Notes: a model not told the origin generated them from the sequence alone. Counted from the first letter of the stretch, positions 1-6,495 are shown. The stretch: 8,060 bases of DNA from Caldifarciminota bacterium (GCA_016935295.1 JAFGRF010000049.1:1-8060); one strand, 5' to 3'. Made by a program: numbers and translations.

Positions 1-657
1 CGTCATGGCTTCGGTAATGGCGTTGCCGGCCGTGGTTATTGTGCGGGCGAGGTCAAGCCGGTCGCCCTTGATGAACACCATGTCGGTGAACTCGGCCCCG
101 ATGTCGAGCAGACAGATGGTCTCCTCCGGCCCGACCTTGCCGTACTTCCTCGCTGCCGCCTGCAGGGCGAAGGGGATAACGCCGATGCCGGTCGGTTCGA
201 GGCCGGCCTTACGCAGGGTCGAGATGTGGTCGGAAACGATGTCCTTGCGCGCGGCCACGACCATCACGTTGTCCTTGACCGCACCGGCTTCGCGCACCGG
301 ACCCAGGGTCTTGAAATCGAGGATTGCTTCGTCGACGGTGAACGGTGAGTACTTCTCGAGCCGGAGCATGATCGCGTCCTTGAGCTCGCGGCGGTTCATC
401 TTCGGGAACGGGGCCTGACGCAGACTTACCGACGGCCCCGATACGAAGCTGAACACCTCACCGGGCTTATAGTCCTTCACCAGCTCGCGCAGGATGGAGG
501 GAACGTCGAACGCCTCGCCGATTTCCTTCAGGCCGTAATCGGTGACGCGGCCGCCTTCCACCTTCACGAACTTCACCGAATTGGAACCGATATCCAGGCA
601 GAGCGTGCCCTTGCCGCCGCCGCCGAAAAGGTTGCCGAAAACGCTACCGGTTGCCAA
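1..657 (-). CDS. pilM: Type IV pilus assembly protein PilM, actin-like ATPase (N-terminal 219 residues; cut by window edge)
   Basis: In the known family, PilM is a cytoplasmic actin-like nucleotide-binding protein that binds the N-terminal tail of PilN and links the PilN/PilO inner-membrane complex to the pilus motor. The visible part shows the actin-fold phosphate-1 loop LDIGSNSVK (residues 21-29), the typical PilM stretch FPKMNRRELKDAI (84-96) followed by EKYSPF, and a second phosphate motif LLDIGAEFTD (183-192). The frame stays open to base 1, so the C-terminus is outside the window. The start is a TTG at 657-655, chosen because AAGGAGGA lies 3 nt upstream and no ATG or GTG fits better. 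The gene begins 21 nt after the stop of the long pseudopilin gene, so it is probably the last visible member of that operon. SepF/FtsA-like or EpsL/GspL-type relatives are less likely because the motif set is PilM-like. Confidence 0.9.
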   Translation of the reverse strand, partial: MATGSVFGNLFGGGGKGTLCLDIGSNSVKFVKVEGGRVTDYGLKEIGEAFDVPSILRELVKDYKPGEVFSFVSGPSVSLRQAPFPKMNRRELKDAIMLRLEKYSPFTVDEAILDFKTLGPVREAGAVKDNVMVVAARKDIVSDHISTLRKAGLEPTGIGVIPFALQAAARKYGKVGPEETICLLDIGAEFTDMVFIKGDRLDLARTITTAGNAITEAMT

Positions 658-660
658 TAT

Positions 661-668
661 TCCTCCTT
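661..668 (-). promoter_or_regulatory. Ribosome binding site of pilM
   Basis: AAGGAGGA on the minus strand, followed by ATA and the TTG at 657. This near-perfect Shine-Dalgarno sequence is the reason for accepting a TTG start. It lies in the 21-nt gap after the upstream stop codon. Confidence 0.8.
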
Positions 669-678
669 ATGTCTAACA

Positions 679-1845
679 TCAAGGGACGGTGACGGTTATG
701 TCTGAACCGTCGCTGAAGCGAAAGTCGAATGTCTGGCCCGACACGTAGAAGGTGTCGGCCGCTGATGGCGGTGGTGGATTGATCACTTCCCGCTTGAAGA
801 AACTGCCGAAGTAAACTTCCACTATCTGCGAGCTGTTCGGCGCAATCGCCACGGTCGAAGTGAAATTAACCGTGTCGCCCGGCCCGGTTCCGGGCATTCC
901 GTCAGGTACCGGGTAGCCGGCGTGGTCCGTACCGATGCGGAAATCCCTCATCCAGGCGTCATCGGGCGTGTCGTAGAACTCGAGCCAGTTGAGGTACGCG
1001 GTATCGGTCTGGTCGTTCACGACTCTCAGCATGAACCCGTTCTTACCGAGTTCGTCAACCATCGGTGGGCCGACCACGTGCAGCTTGTTCCAGAACGACG
1101 ACGTGAACCTGAAATCTACTATCGTCTTGGACCGGGGCACAACCGTCACGTACCGTACCAGCGAGTCGGTCGACGACCTTCTGGCCACCAGCTTGTGTAT
1201 GCCGATCGGTACCTGCCGGGGCGCGGAGAACTCGTAGTACCCGCTGGCAAGCGGAACCACCATCGCGGTGTCCTTCCCGAGGTGGGCATCGGGATTGTTG
1301 TAGGTCAGGTAGACGTAGAAGGTAGTCAGTGCCTGGTCGCCCGGTGGAAGGCCGTCTCTGTCGGTAATGGTGCCGGCGATTGTGTTGCTGCTGAGCTGGT
1401 CCAGATCGTCGGCAGGTTTCACTGTCATCGAGTATTTTCCGCCACCGGAGCTCTGTATCTCAAATGCTGGGGTCCCAATAGGGTATCGGTACTTGTCGCC
1501 CCATCCGTCAAAGAGGTAGCTCGTGTCGTCGCTACCATACGCCAGCTTGAAGTACGGCCCATGCCAGTACGGGCTGCCTGTGGTGTTTTGCACCAGTTCC
1601 CTCAGGGAATCCGGGAGTTTCTCCATATCTCCGTAGTATCCGAAGTCAACCCGCCGTCCATCGTAGGTCAGGTCGGGGTTGCCGACCATCGCGTGAACCA
1701 GCTTGTTCATCTCAGCCGTGGTCTGGTCGAAGAGCCCGCGGTCCCGCGTCGCGTCAATCGTACGCAGAGCAACCGTGCTCAGGATGCCGATGATGAGCAA
1801 CACCACCAGCAACTCCATCAAAGTAAAACCCTGTCTGTCTTTCAC
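679..1845 (-). CDS. Large GspG-like pseudopilin with two C-terminal beta-rich modules (388 aa)
   Basis: Predicted minor pilin/pseudopilin, exported by its N-terminal helix and cleaved by a prepilin peptidase. It has a 6-residue leader ending in Gly, then FTLMELLVV with Glu at mature position 5, so it is not GspK-like. A GspG-type core follows: VGNPD (54-58), FGYYGD (68-73), LPDSLRELV (77-85), WHGPY (94-98) and DGWGDKYRY (113-121). Residues about 157-248 resemble a carboxypeptidase-regulatory/prealbumin-like beta domain (AGTITDRDG, then GYYEF and VPIGIHKLVA). Residues about 252-388 form a second beta-rich module containing a PPPP stretch. Most GspG proteins are around 140 residues, so this one is greatly extended. 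The start is GTG 1845, with AAGGAAG 6 nt upstream; the ATG-type start at 1875 would overlap the upstream gene and lengthen the leader. The gene lies 11 nt after the previous stop, in an operon. The domain names are my inference from sequence pattern. Confidence 0.85.
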   Translation of the reverse strand: MKDRQGFTLMELLVVLLIIGILSTVALRTIDATRDRGLFDQTTAEMNKLVHAMVGNPDLTYDGRRVDFGYYGDMEKLPDSLRELVQNTTGSPYWHGPYFKLAYGSDDTSYLFDGWGDKYRYPIGTPAFEIQSSGGGKYSMTVKPADDLDQLSSNTIAGTITDRDGLPPGDQALTTFYVYLTYNNPDAHLGKDTAMVVPLASGYYEFSAPRQVPIGIHKLVARRSSTDSLVRYVTVVPRSKTIVDFRFTSSFWNKLHVVGPPMVDELGKNGFMLRVVNDQTDTAYLNWLEFYDTPDDAWMRDFRIGTDHAGYPVPDGMPGTGPGDTVNFTSTVAIAPNSSQIVEVYFGSFFKREVINPPPPSAADTFYVSGQTFDFRFSDGSDITVTVP

Positions 1846-1851
1846 GTCACA

Positions 1852-1858
1852 CTTCCTT
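1852..1858 (-). promoter_or_regulatory. Ribosome binding site deciding the GTG start of the large pseudopilin
   Basis: AAGGAAG on the minus strand, beginning within the TAA stop of the upstream gene and ending 6 nt before GTG 1845. It favours the short leader (6 residues to the cleavage Gly) over an upstream start at 1875. Confidence 0.65.
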
Positions 1859-2672
1859 AGGGCCCCAGCGGCCATTCCTTGGGTATCCGTAGAACAACAT
1901 CGTTGGCACCGACTCCGGGGTAGACCGGCACTTCCTGAATCGCAAACACGGAATCGGGACTCGGCAGGGCGTAGTAGTACAGAGCCACGAGCCGGTGCGT
2001 CCCCTGGGGAATGCCGAAATAGTCGAACCTGGCCGCGCCTTCTTCGTTTCGTTCGTCAATGTACATGAAGCCGCCCTTGGGGTAGTAGAACCTGACTCGC
2101 AGCTTGTCATATACCGAGGTCGGTGCATCGTTGCCCCGGACGTCCACAATCCGGCCATGCACCTCATTCTGCACCAGGGCTGCGTATGAGTACGGAAAGA
2201 GCACTGTCTGCCATCGGCTCCTGTCGACCACGCCACGGCCGCCGTAGCTCCGCACCCAGAGGCTCTCGGGAACCTTGTAGCGCTCATAGCCGTAGACAAT
2301 CGTATCGCCCCAGCCGTCCATCCGGTATCCGTCGACTGACTGGTTGAAGGTGGAACGGATGTACGGTCCGCGCCAGACGCTGTCGGGGGCCGGCGGCCGG
2401 ACTACGAGTTCCTGCAGGCTGTTCGGCAGCCGGCCTTCGTCGCCGATGAATCCGAAGTCGGCCCGCGAGCCGGCGACGATATAGTCCGGGTCGCCGACGA
2501 TGACCTGGACCAACCGGTCCAGCTTCTGGGCCGTTGTCTGGGCCCGTCCCCGTTCGAGCGTTACGTCCCATGTCCTCACCGCGGCGGTAAGGACTATGCT
2601 GAGTATCATCAACACGACGAGAAGCTCGAGCAGGGTTACGCCGCGGTCCTGCCGGTGTATTGGGGTGGTCAT
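1857..2672 (-). CDS. Mid-size GspG-like pseudopilin with one C-terminal beta-rich module (271 aa)
   Basis: Predicted minor pilin/pseudopilin. An 11-residue leader ends RQDRG. The mature chain begins VTLLELLVVL, with Val instead of the usual Phe at position 1 and Glu at position 5. The core shares the pattern of its two neighbours: VGDPD (59-63), FGFIGD (73-78), LPNSLQELV (82-90), WRGPY (100-104) and MDGWGDTIVY (118-127). Residues about 168-265 form a beta-rich extension that aligns with the first extension of the next gene: VHGRIVDVRG, then IPQGTHRLVA against VPIGIHKLVA. It looks like a carboxypeptidase-regulatory-type fold, and this assignment is inference. The ATG start overlaps the upstream stop by one base (TGATG), which suggests reinitiation. 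GGTGAT, complementary to the AUCACC part of a typical 16S tail, lies 6 nt before the start. No Cys residues are present. Confidence 0.85.
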   Translation of the reverse strand: MTTPIHRQDRGVTLLELLVVLMILSIVLTAAVRTWDVTLERGRAQTTAQKLDRLVQVIVGDPDYIVAGSRADFGFIGDEGRLPNSLQELVVRPPAPDSVWRGPYIRSTFNQSVDGYRMDGWGDTIVYGYERYKVPESLWVRSYGGRGVVDRSRWQTVLFPYSYAALVQNEVHGRIVDVRGNDAPTSVYDKLRVRFYYPKGGFMYIDERNEEGAARFDYFGIPQGTHRLVALYYYALPSPDSVFAIQEVPVYPGVGANDVVLRIPKEWPLGP

Positions 2673-3223
2673 CAGAACATCACCACTATGTCGTCGCTGT
2701 CATGAACGCCGGGGTCGACACCGAAGAAGAGCCCGTTCGGGCCTGCGCTCCAGAGCCCCAGAGTCTCGGTGCCGCTTGCGGGGAAGTACCGGTAGGGCGT
2801 GCCCCACGCGTCGGAGCGATAGCCCAGGTTGCCGTCCTCCCGCACATAGGCACCGTTCCACCCCTTCTTGAGGTATGGATCCCAGGCTTCCAGGAGAGGA
2901 ACCTTGCCAGGGTACGTTATGCGTCCGTACTCCCCTGTGTCCAGGGTCCTCGAGGCGAGCTCGATCAGGTCGCGCGGATAGCGGCGCATATCGTTGTGGA
3001 ATCCAACCATAACCATTTCGCCGCCCACCCGAACGTCCGGGTCGCCGACGATGGCGTCGCGGAGCATCCGCATTTCCTGCATGGTGGCGACTCTGCGAGC
3101 GTTGGTCGTGACTCGGCCTACGATTGTCGGGACGAAGAAAGCGAGGATGATCCCCAGAACGGAGATCACGACCAGCAATTCGACTAGCGTGAACCCGCGC
3201 GCTTTGCGTGAAGTGCTGCTCAC
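2672..3223 (-). CDS. Short GspG-like pseudopilin (183 aa)
   Basis: Predicted pseudopilin/minor pilin in its basic form. A 10-residue basic leader (MSSTSRKARG) precedes FTLVELLVV, with Glu at mature position 5. The globular part has VGDPD (59-63), VGFHND (73-78), RYPRDLIELA (81-90), WNGAYV (122-127) and DAWGTPYRYFP (138-148), then LWSAGPNG (157-164) and a final DSDDIVV. The DxWGxPYxY and SAGPNG elements match the calcium-site end of GspG, the major type II secretion pseudopilin. Length is near that of GspG plus an insertion around 95-118. I chose GTG 3223 because a consensus promoter ends 7 nt before it, which gives a leaderless mRNA. An alternative is ATG 3277 with AGGGG upstream, giving a 28-residue leader and 201 aa. 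Starts further upstream would overlap the second pilin gene. It heads the trio, and the next gene starts inside its stop codon. Confidence 0.85.
   Translation of the reverse strand: MSSTSRKARGFTLVELLVVISVLGIILAFFVPTIVGRVTTNARRVATMQEMRMLRDAIVGDPDVRVGGEMVMVGFHNDMRRYPRDLIELASRTLDTGEYGRITYPGKVPLLEAWDPYLKKGWNGAYVREDGNLGYRSDAWGTPYRYFPASGTETLGLWSAGPNGLFFGVDPGVHDSDDIVVMF
2679..2684 (-). promoter_or_regulatory. Atypical ribosome binding site (GGTGAT) at a TGATG stop/start overlap
   Basis: GGTGAT lies 6 nt upstream of ATG 2672, inside the end of the preceding gene. It can pair with the AUCACC segment next to the usual anti-Shine-Dalgarno core. Together with the one-base stop/start overlap it points to coupled translation. 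Confidence 0.5.
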
Positions 3224-3230
3224 CGCGTGA

Positions 3231-3259
3231 ATTATAGAAACACGCCCCAGCAGTGTCAA
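3231..3259 (-). promoter_or_regulatory. Consensus sigma-70 promoter directly in front of the short pseudopilin start
   Basis: TTGACA (3259-3254), a 17-nt spacer, and TATAAT (3236-3231): both hexamers are perfect. Only 7 nt separate the -10 box from GTG 3223, so the expected transcription start falls on or next to the first base of the start codon. The promoter lies between the second pilin and the pseudopilin trio, so the trio and pilM can be transcribed apart from the pilin. Confidence 0.8.
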
Positions 3260-3285
3260 GGATGAAAACGGAGTCATATTAACCC

Positions 3286-3822
3286 CTAACTGTGCAGCAG
3301 GAAGATGACTGCTTCGTCTTCCTGGTTGAACGTCCGCATCGAGACGCCACCCCGGCCGATTCCGACAAGCCCGTAGCCGGTCGGCCACTCGGCGCCATCC
3401 GGCGTCCAGATACCGTAGATAATTGCGCCGTACTCGTAGTCGTACTGGTCGTTGGGTCCGCCTTCGGTGTCGTCACTCAGGTCGGACTCTCTGTCATAGT
3501 CCTCGGGGTTGAACTCGTCCGGGTCCATCTGCACCCCGGTCCAGGGGTTCGTAGGCAACGTCCCTATCTCCTGGTCGAATACTCCGCCGGGGAAGACATA
3601 GCCGTAGCCATCCTCGTAGAAATCCTCGGCGTAGTGGCCCTGCTCCGCGTGGTACTCCTCAATTACTACTTGGACGTTGTGGAGTGTCATCTTCATGGCG
3701 GCTTCGCGGGCCTGCTCGCGTACACCGGCGATCCTGGGGATGGTCATTGCCATCAATATACCCAGTATCAGAATAACAACCAGCAGCTCTATCAGCGTAA
3801 AGCCTCTATTATCGTGGCGCAT
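3286..3822 (-). CDS. Type IV pilin-like protein, acidic, 178 aa (second pilin)
   Basis: Predicted type IV pilin, inserted in the inner membrane and processed after Gly7 (MRHDNRG, then FTLIELLVVILILGILMAMTIPRI). Glu at mature position 5, the long hydrophobic helix and the following charged helix (REQAREAAMKMTLHNVQ, 35-51) are typical of pilins of the PilA/PulG type. The globular part is rich in Asp, Glu and Tyr and has no Cys, so no disulfide-bounded D-region can form. It shares YVFPGG (75-80), NPWTG (92-96), a Gly-rich GLVGIGRGG (151-159) and the ending VIFLLHS with the pilin at 6725-7330, so the two are paralogs. The ATG start is supported by AAGGAG 5 nt upstream and by its own promoter. It lies just ahead of the pseudopilin trio. 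It could be a fibre subunit or a minor pilin; the sequence does not decide. Confidence 0.9.
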   Translation of the reverse strand: MRHDNRGFTLIELLVVILILGILMAMTIPRIAGVREQAREAAMKMTLHNVQVVIEEYHAEQGHYAEDFYEDGYGYVFPGGVFDQEIGTLPTNPWTGVQMDPDEFNPEDYDRESDLSDDTEGGPNDQYDYEYGAIIYGIWTPDGAEWPTGYGLVGIGRGGVSMRTFNQEDEAVIFLLHS

Positions 3823-3827
3823 GGTTT

Positions 3828-3868
3828 CTCCTTACTTCAGTTATAGGGCAATAACGCCATCCTGTCAA
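3828..3868 (-). promoter_or_regulatory. Promoter and short leader of the second pilin gene
   Basis: TTGACA (3868-3863), a 17-nt spacer and TATAAC (3845-3840). The expected start near 3833 leaves a leader of only about 11 nt, which begins with the Shine-Dalgarno AAGGAG (3833-3828) 5 nt before ATG 3822. The -35 box begins 10 nt after the stop of the TPR gene, and I see no terminator between them, so readthrough from the ABC unit is possible. Confidence 0.8.
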
Positions 3869-3877
3869 GTTACGCTT

Positions 3878-4774
3878 CTACCCGCGCTGATTCGGCGGAG
3901 TCGTCGTAAGGACTTTTCCTTCCATGAGATAAAAGCGGCCGCCGAACGGCTCCTCAGGTATCCGGTCCACATACCCGGAATCCAGCAACTCACGCAGGTC
4001 GGCAGGCAGCCGCAGGCGGTCTTCCTGGAAGCGGTGGACCGCCTTCTGCAGGCGGTCGGTCGCCTCGGACAGGTCGAGGTTCTTCAGTTGCCGGACGACC
4101 AGGGCCTTCAGCGCCCGGTTCTCGGTACCTTTCAATATGTCCAGCCACATCTCGCGCGCCGTCTGGTAGTCCCCGGCTTTGGCCTTGGCGATCGCGGCCC
4201 AGCGGCCGAGTATGAACCAGGCGTTGGGCATCTTCGACGCTACCTCGAAAAAGGTACTCGCCCGGCCGTAGTCATGCAGCAGCATGTAGCAGATGAAGCC
4301 GGCGTCAAACGGAATCTGCCAGCTTAGCGGGTTGGCTTTCATGCCCCTGGTGAGGAAGTCGATGGCCTCATGCGGCTTGCCGGCGTCCCATGCCAGCGTA
4401 ATCGCTCCGAAGTGGTACGCGCCGATGAACCTCGGGTCGAGGGACGTGAGGATGTCGAACACGTGGCCCAGCCACTCGTACTTGCGGTCGGACATCAGGT
4501 GGTAGCCGTAGTACTGGATGCCGCGCAGCCATATGAAATCGGCGGCAAGGCTCTGGAACTCGATCGAGGCCTCGCGCGCGAACCGGCCGGACGGGAAGTA
4601 CGCCATCTCCTCAACCGCCTTTTCTCGCGCGCGGCTCTCACCGGCCCGGTCGATGGAAAGCTGAAGCAGGTAGGCCCCGACGAAACCCCACACGATCAGA
4701 ACCGCAGGCAGGATGCTGGCCAGCGGGCCCGCGCGTCCGGGCACGCAGGCTCGCGGCGTGACCTCGGTCAGCAC
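3878..4774 (-). CDS. Membrane-anchored TPR-like protein in an ABC transporter unit (298 aa)
   Basis: A probable single-span inner-membrane protein. Residues about 19-39 are one hydrophobic segment after a short basic N-terminus, and the rest would be outside the membrane. YFPSGRFAREASIEFQSLAADFIWLR (59-84) resembles a conserved block in TPR proteins found beside ABC transporter genes. Residues about 97-215 form helical repeats of TPR character (DPRFIGAYHFGAITLAWDAG, then KANPLSWQIPFDAG, then MPNAWFILGRWA). The last about 45 residues, LPADLRELLDSGYV (257-270) to PEEPFGGRFYL (273-283), resemble the tail of a GspG-like pseudopilin. The start is a GTG 4 nt after the permease stop, with AGGGAG about 10 nt upstream. 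It is the last gene of the ABC unit. By context it could play the role of PilG beside a PilH/PilI-like transporter, but sequence alone does not prove this. Confidence 0.75.
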   Translation of the reverse strand: MLTEVTPRACVPGRAGPLASILPAVLIVWGFVGAYLLQLSIDRAGESRAREKAVEEMAYFPSGRFAREASIEFQSLAADFIWLRGIQYYGYHLMSDRKYEWLGHVFDILTSLDPRFIGAYHFGAITLAWDAGKPHEAIDFLTRGMKANPLSWQIPFDAGFICYMLLHDYGRASTFFEVASKMPNAWFILGRWAAIAKAKAGDYQTAREMWLDILKGTENRALKALVVRQLKNLDLSEATDRLQKAVHRFQEDRLRLPADLRELLDSGYVDRIPEEPFGGRFYLMEGKVLTTTPPNQRG

Positions 4775-4778
4775 CGGA

Positions 4779-5546
4779 CTAGAACTCCCTGCGGTTGAAT
4801 ATCGCCGCGGAAATCAGGAGCACGGTCGCCGCGTAGACCAGCGCGTACAGCCCGGGAAGCAGCAAGGCGGACGGACCCAGCGGCACGCCGTACACCACCT
4901 CCGGCCGGATGTTGAAATTGGCCAGGTTGGGAAGGACGTAGTAGGAGAAATAGCTCACCGCCTTGACCACCGGCGACGGGCTGATCGCCGCCAGCAGCTT
5001 CAGGTCCCGGGACATGTGGCCTACGAAGTATACGGCGAACGTGAAGACCGCGCCGGTAATCGGCGTGGAGAAACTGGAGAACAGCACCGCCACCGCGGTC
5101 AGGATAGCCAGCTCGAACAGCGTCATCAGGACTGCCAGGAGCAGATAGAGCGGGGCGCCGACTCCCAGGACGAGCAGAATCAGGTAGAAAGCCGCGGTCA
5201 TCACCACCAGGCTCACGACCAGAACCGCCATCAACCCGAGGTACTTGCCGAGTATGAACTCCCAGCGCCGGACCGGCTTGGCCAGCATGATGTAGATGGT
5301 CCGCCTCTCGACCTCCCGGTAGACGATGCGGCCGCCGACGAGAATCGAGATGAGCACGCAGAACAGCGTAATCGCCGACAGCCCGATGTCCTTGATGATC
5401 TTGGCTTCCTCGCCCAGCGCCAGAGGCTGAATTACGCGGGAACTGCCCATGACCACCACCGCGAAGATGATCAGGGTAACCAGCACCTTGTCGCGCACCG
5501 ATTCGCGGAACGTGTTCAGCGCGATCCCGGAAATGCGGTCAATCAC
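4779..5546 (-). CDS. ABC-2 type transporter permease (255 aa), PilI-like by context
   Basis: Integral membrane subunit of an ABC-2 family transporter. Hydrophobic segments lie at about 19-36, 55-73, 101-129, 132-158, 161-178 and 226-250, so six spans are likely. Between spans 2 and 3 it has the family block RIVYREVERRTIYIMLAKP (73-91) followed by RRWEFILGKYLGL, and it ends in NRREF, a common ending in this group (NosY/GldF-like). The start chosen is GTG 5546, with GGGAGG 4 nt upstream. It overlaps the ATPase stop by 8 nt; an upstream ATG at 5624 would overlap the ATPase much further and lacks support. The overlap indicates tight coupling with the ATPase. The substrate cannot be read from the sequence. 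The location between pilin genes suggests a part in pilus assembly, as for M. xanthus PilI (inference). Confidence 0.88.
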   Translation of the reverse strand: MIDRISGIALNTFRESVRDKVLVTLIIFAVVVMGSSRVIQPLALGEEAKIIKDIGLSAITLFCVLISILVGGRIVYREVERRTIYIMLAKPVRRWEFILGKYLGLMAVLVVSLVVMTAAFYLILLVLGVGAPLYLLLAVLMTLFELAILTAVAVLFSSFSTPITGAVFTFAVYFVGHMSRDLKLLAAISPSPVVKAVSYFSYYVLPNLANFNIRPEVVYGVPLGPSALLLPGLYALVYAATVLLISAAIFNRREF

Positions 5547-6495
5547 GCGACCTCCCGGCCTTCGCGACATGCGCCATGAAGAAGTCCTCAAGCGTCCGGC
5601 GGTGGGGCACGATTCCGACCACACGGATTCCTCCGACTTCCCGGCTGATGGCCATGATCCTGTCTACCTCTTCCTCGCCCTTGACCGTGAGCAGCAGTTC
5701 GTCTCCGGACCTGAGCGAGTGCTGCGATACGCGTTCCAGGATCTTCTGCGTCTTTCCGGTCACGCCCCTGACCGTGACCTCTATCGACTCGACATCGCCG
5801 GTCAGTATCTCACTGAGCCGGCCCACCTCGACCATGCGGCCCTCTATGACGATACCGACGCGGTCGCAGATCATCTCCACGTCCGAGAGAATGTGGGTGG
5901 AGAAGAAAACGGTCTTGCCCCGGTCGCGCAGGTCGACAATGACGTCGCGGAATTCCTTGCGGCCGATTGGGTCAAGTCCACCCATCGGCTCGTCCAGCAC
6001 GACGAGCTCGGGATCGGCCACGAGCGCCTGGGCGATTCCCACCCGCTGCAGCATGCCGCGCGAGAAGCCGCGCATCTGGATGTCGGCCGCGTTCTCCATG
6101 CGGAGCAGACGCAGCAGCCCGGTGACGCGGCCCGCCGTCTCCGACTTCGTCACCGCCGACAGGCGCGCGGCCAGAACCAGGAACTCCCGGGCTGTGAGGT
6201 GGTCGTAGAAGTACGGCGACTCCGGCAGGAATCCGAGCCTCGCCTTGGCCTTCGCATCGCGCGGCGGCCGGCCGAAAACCTGTGCTGTGCCGGATGTGGG
6301 TTCGGTCAACCCCATGAGGATCTTGATCAGCGTCGTCTTGCCGGCACCATTGGGGCCGAGAAACCCGAATATCTCGCCCTTTTCCACCTCGAGGCTGATG
6401 TCGTCGAGCGCCCGTATCCGCTTCATGCGGAACCCGGAGTGATAGACCTTGCTCAGCCGGATGACACTGATCACAGGTTCGGGCAGACTCGCCAT
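5539..6495 (-). CDS. ABC transporter ATP-binding protein (318 aa), PilH-like by context
   Basis: Cytoplasmic ATPase that powers the ABC-2 permease encoded next to it. All catalytic parts are present: Walker A GPNGAGKTT (47-55), a Q-loop region GFLPESPYF (88-96) with Glu where many ABC proteins have Gln, as is usual in this subfamily, a signature FSRGMLQR (144-151), Walker B LVVLDEP (164-170), D-loop GGLDP (172-176) and switch His (201). A C-terminal domain (about 225-318) ends in RRTLEDFFMAHV, typical of the CcmA/NatA-like group with a DUF4162-like tail. The start ATG 6495 lies 8 nt after a perfect -10 box and has no Shine-Dalgarno, so the mRNA is probably leaderless. A GTG at 6474 is an alternative but also lacks a Shine-Dalgarno. 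In M. xanthus the ABC ATPase PilH is needed for pilus biogenesis; assigning that role here is inference. Confidence 0.92.
   Translation of the reverse strand: MASLPEPVISVIRLSKVYHSGFRMKRIRALDDISLEVEKGEIFGFLGPNGAGKTTLIKILMGLTEPTSGTAQVFGRPPRDAKAKARLGFLPESPYFYDHLTAREFLVLAARLSAVTKSETAGRVTGLLRLLRMENAADIQMRGFSRGMLQRVGIAQALVADPELVVLDEPMGGLDPIGRKEFRDVIVDLRDRGKTVFFSTHILSDVEMICDRVGIVIEGRMVEVGRLSEILTGDVESIEVTVRGVTGKTQKILERVSQHSLRSGDELLLTVKGEEEVDRIMAISREVGGIRVVGIVPHRRTLEDFFMAHVAKAGRSRD
5551..5556 (-). promoter_or_regulatory. Ribosome binding site deciding the permease start
   Basis: GGGAGG on the minus strand, 4 nt before GTG 5546 and inside the last codons of the ATPase gene. It favours this start over the ATG at 5624. 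Confidence 0.65.

Noticed and set aside
922..1860. 312-codon open frame on the plus strand
   Set aside because: It is antisense to the 388-aa pseudopilin, has no recognisable domain, and arises from GC-rich codon use.
1846..1875. Start at 1875 for the large pseudopilin
   Set aside because: GTG 1845 has a Shine-Dalgarno and gives a normal short leader ending in Gly.
3224..3388. Upstream start (3388) for the short pseudopilin
   Set aside because: It would overlap the second pilin gene by about 100 bases and give a 65-residue leader before the prepilin cleavage site.
4713..5579. 288-codon open frame on the plus strand, rich in Arg, Gln, His and Asp
   Set aside because: It is a mirror of the permease gene; the composition is typical of the antisense of hydrophobic coding sequence.
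5547..5624. Upstream ATG (5624) for the permease
   Set aside because: It overlaps the ATPase by 86 bases and adds non-family residues; GTG 5546 has GGGAGG at a good distance.
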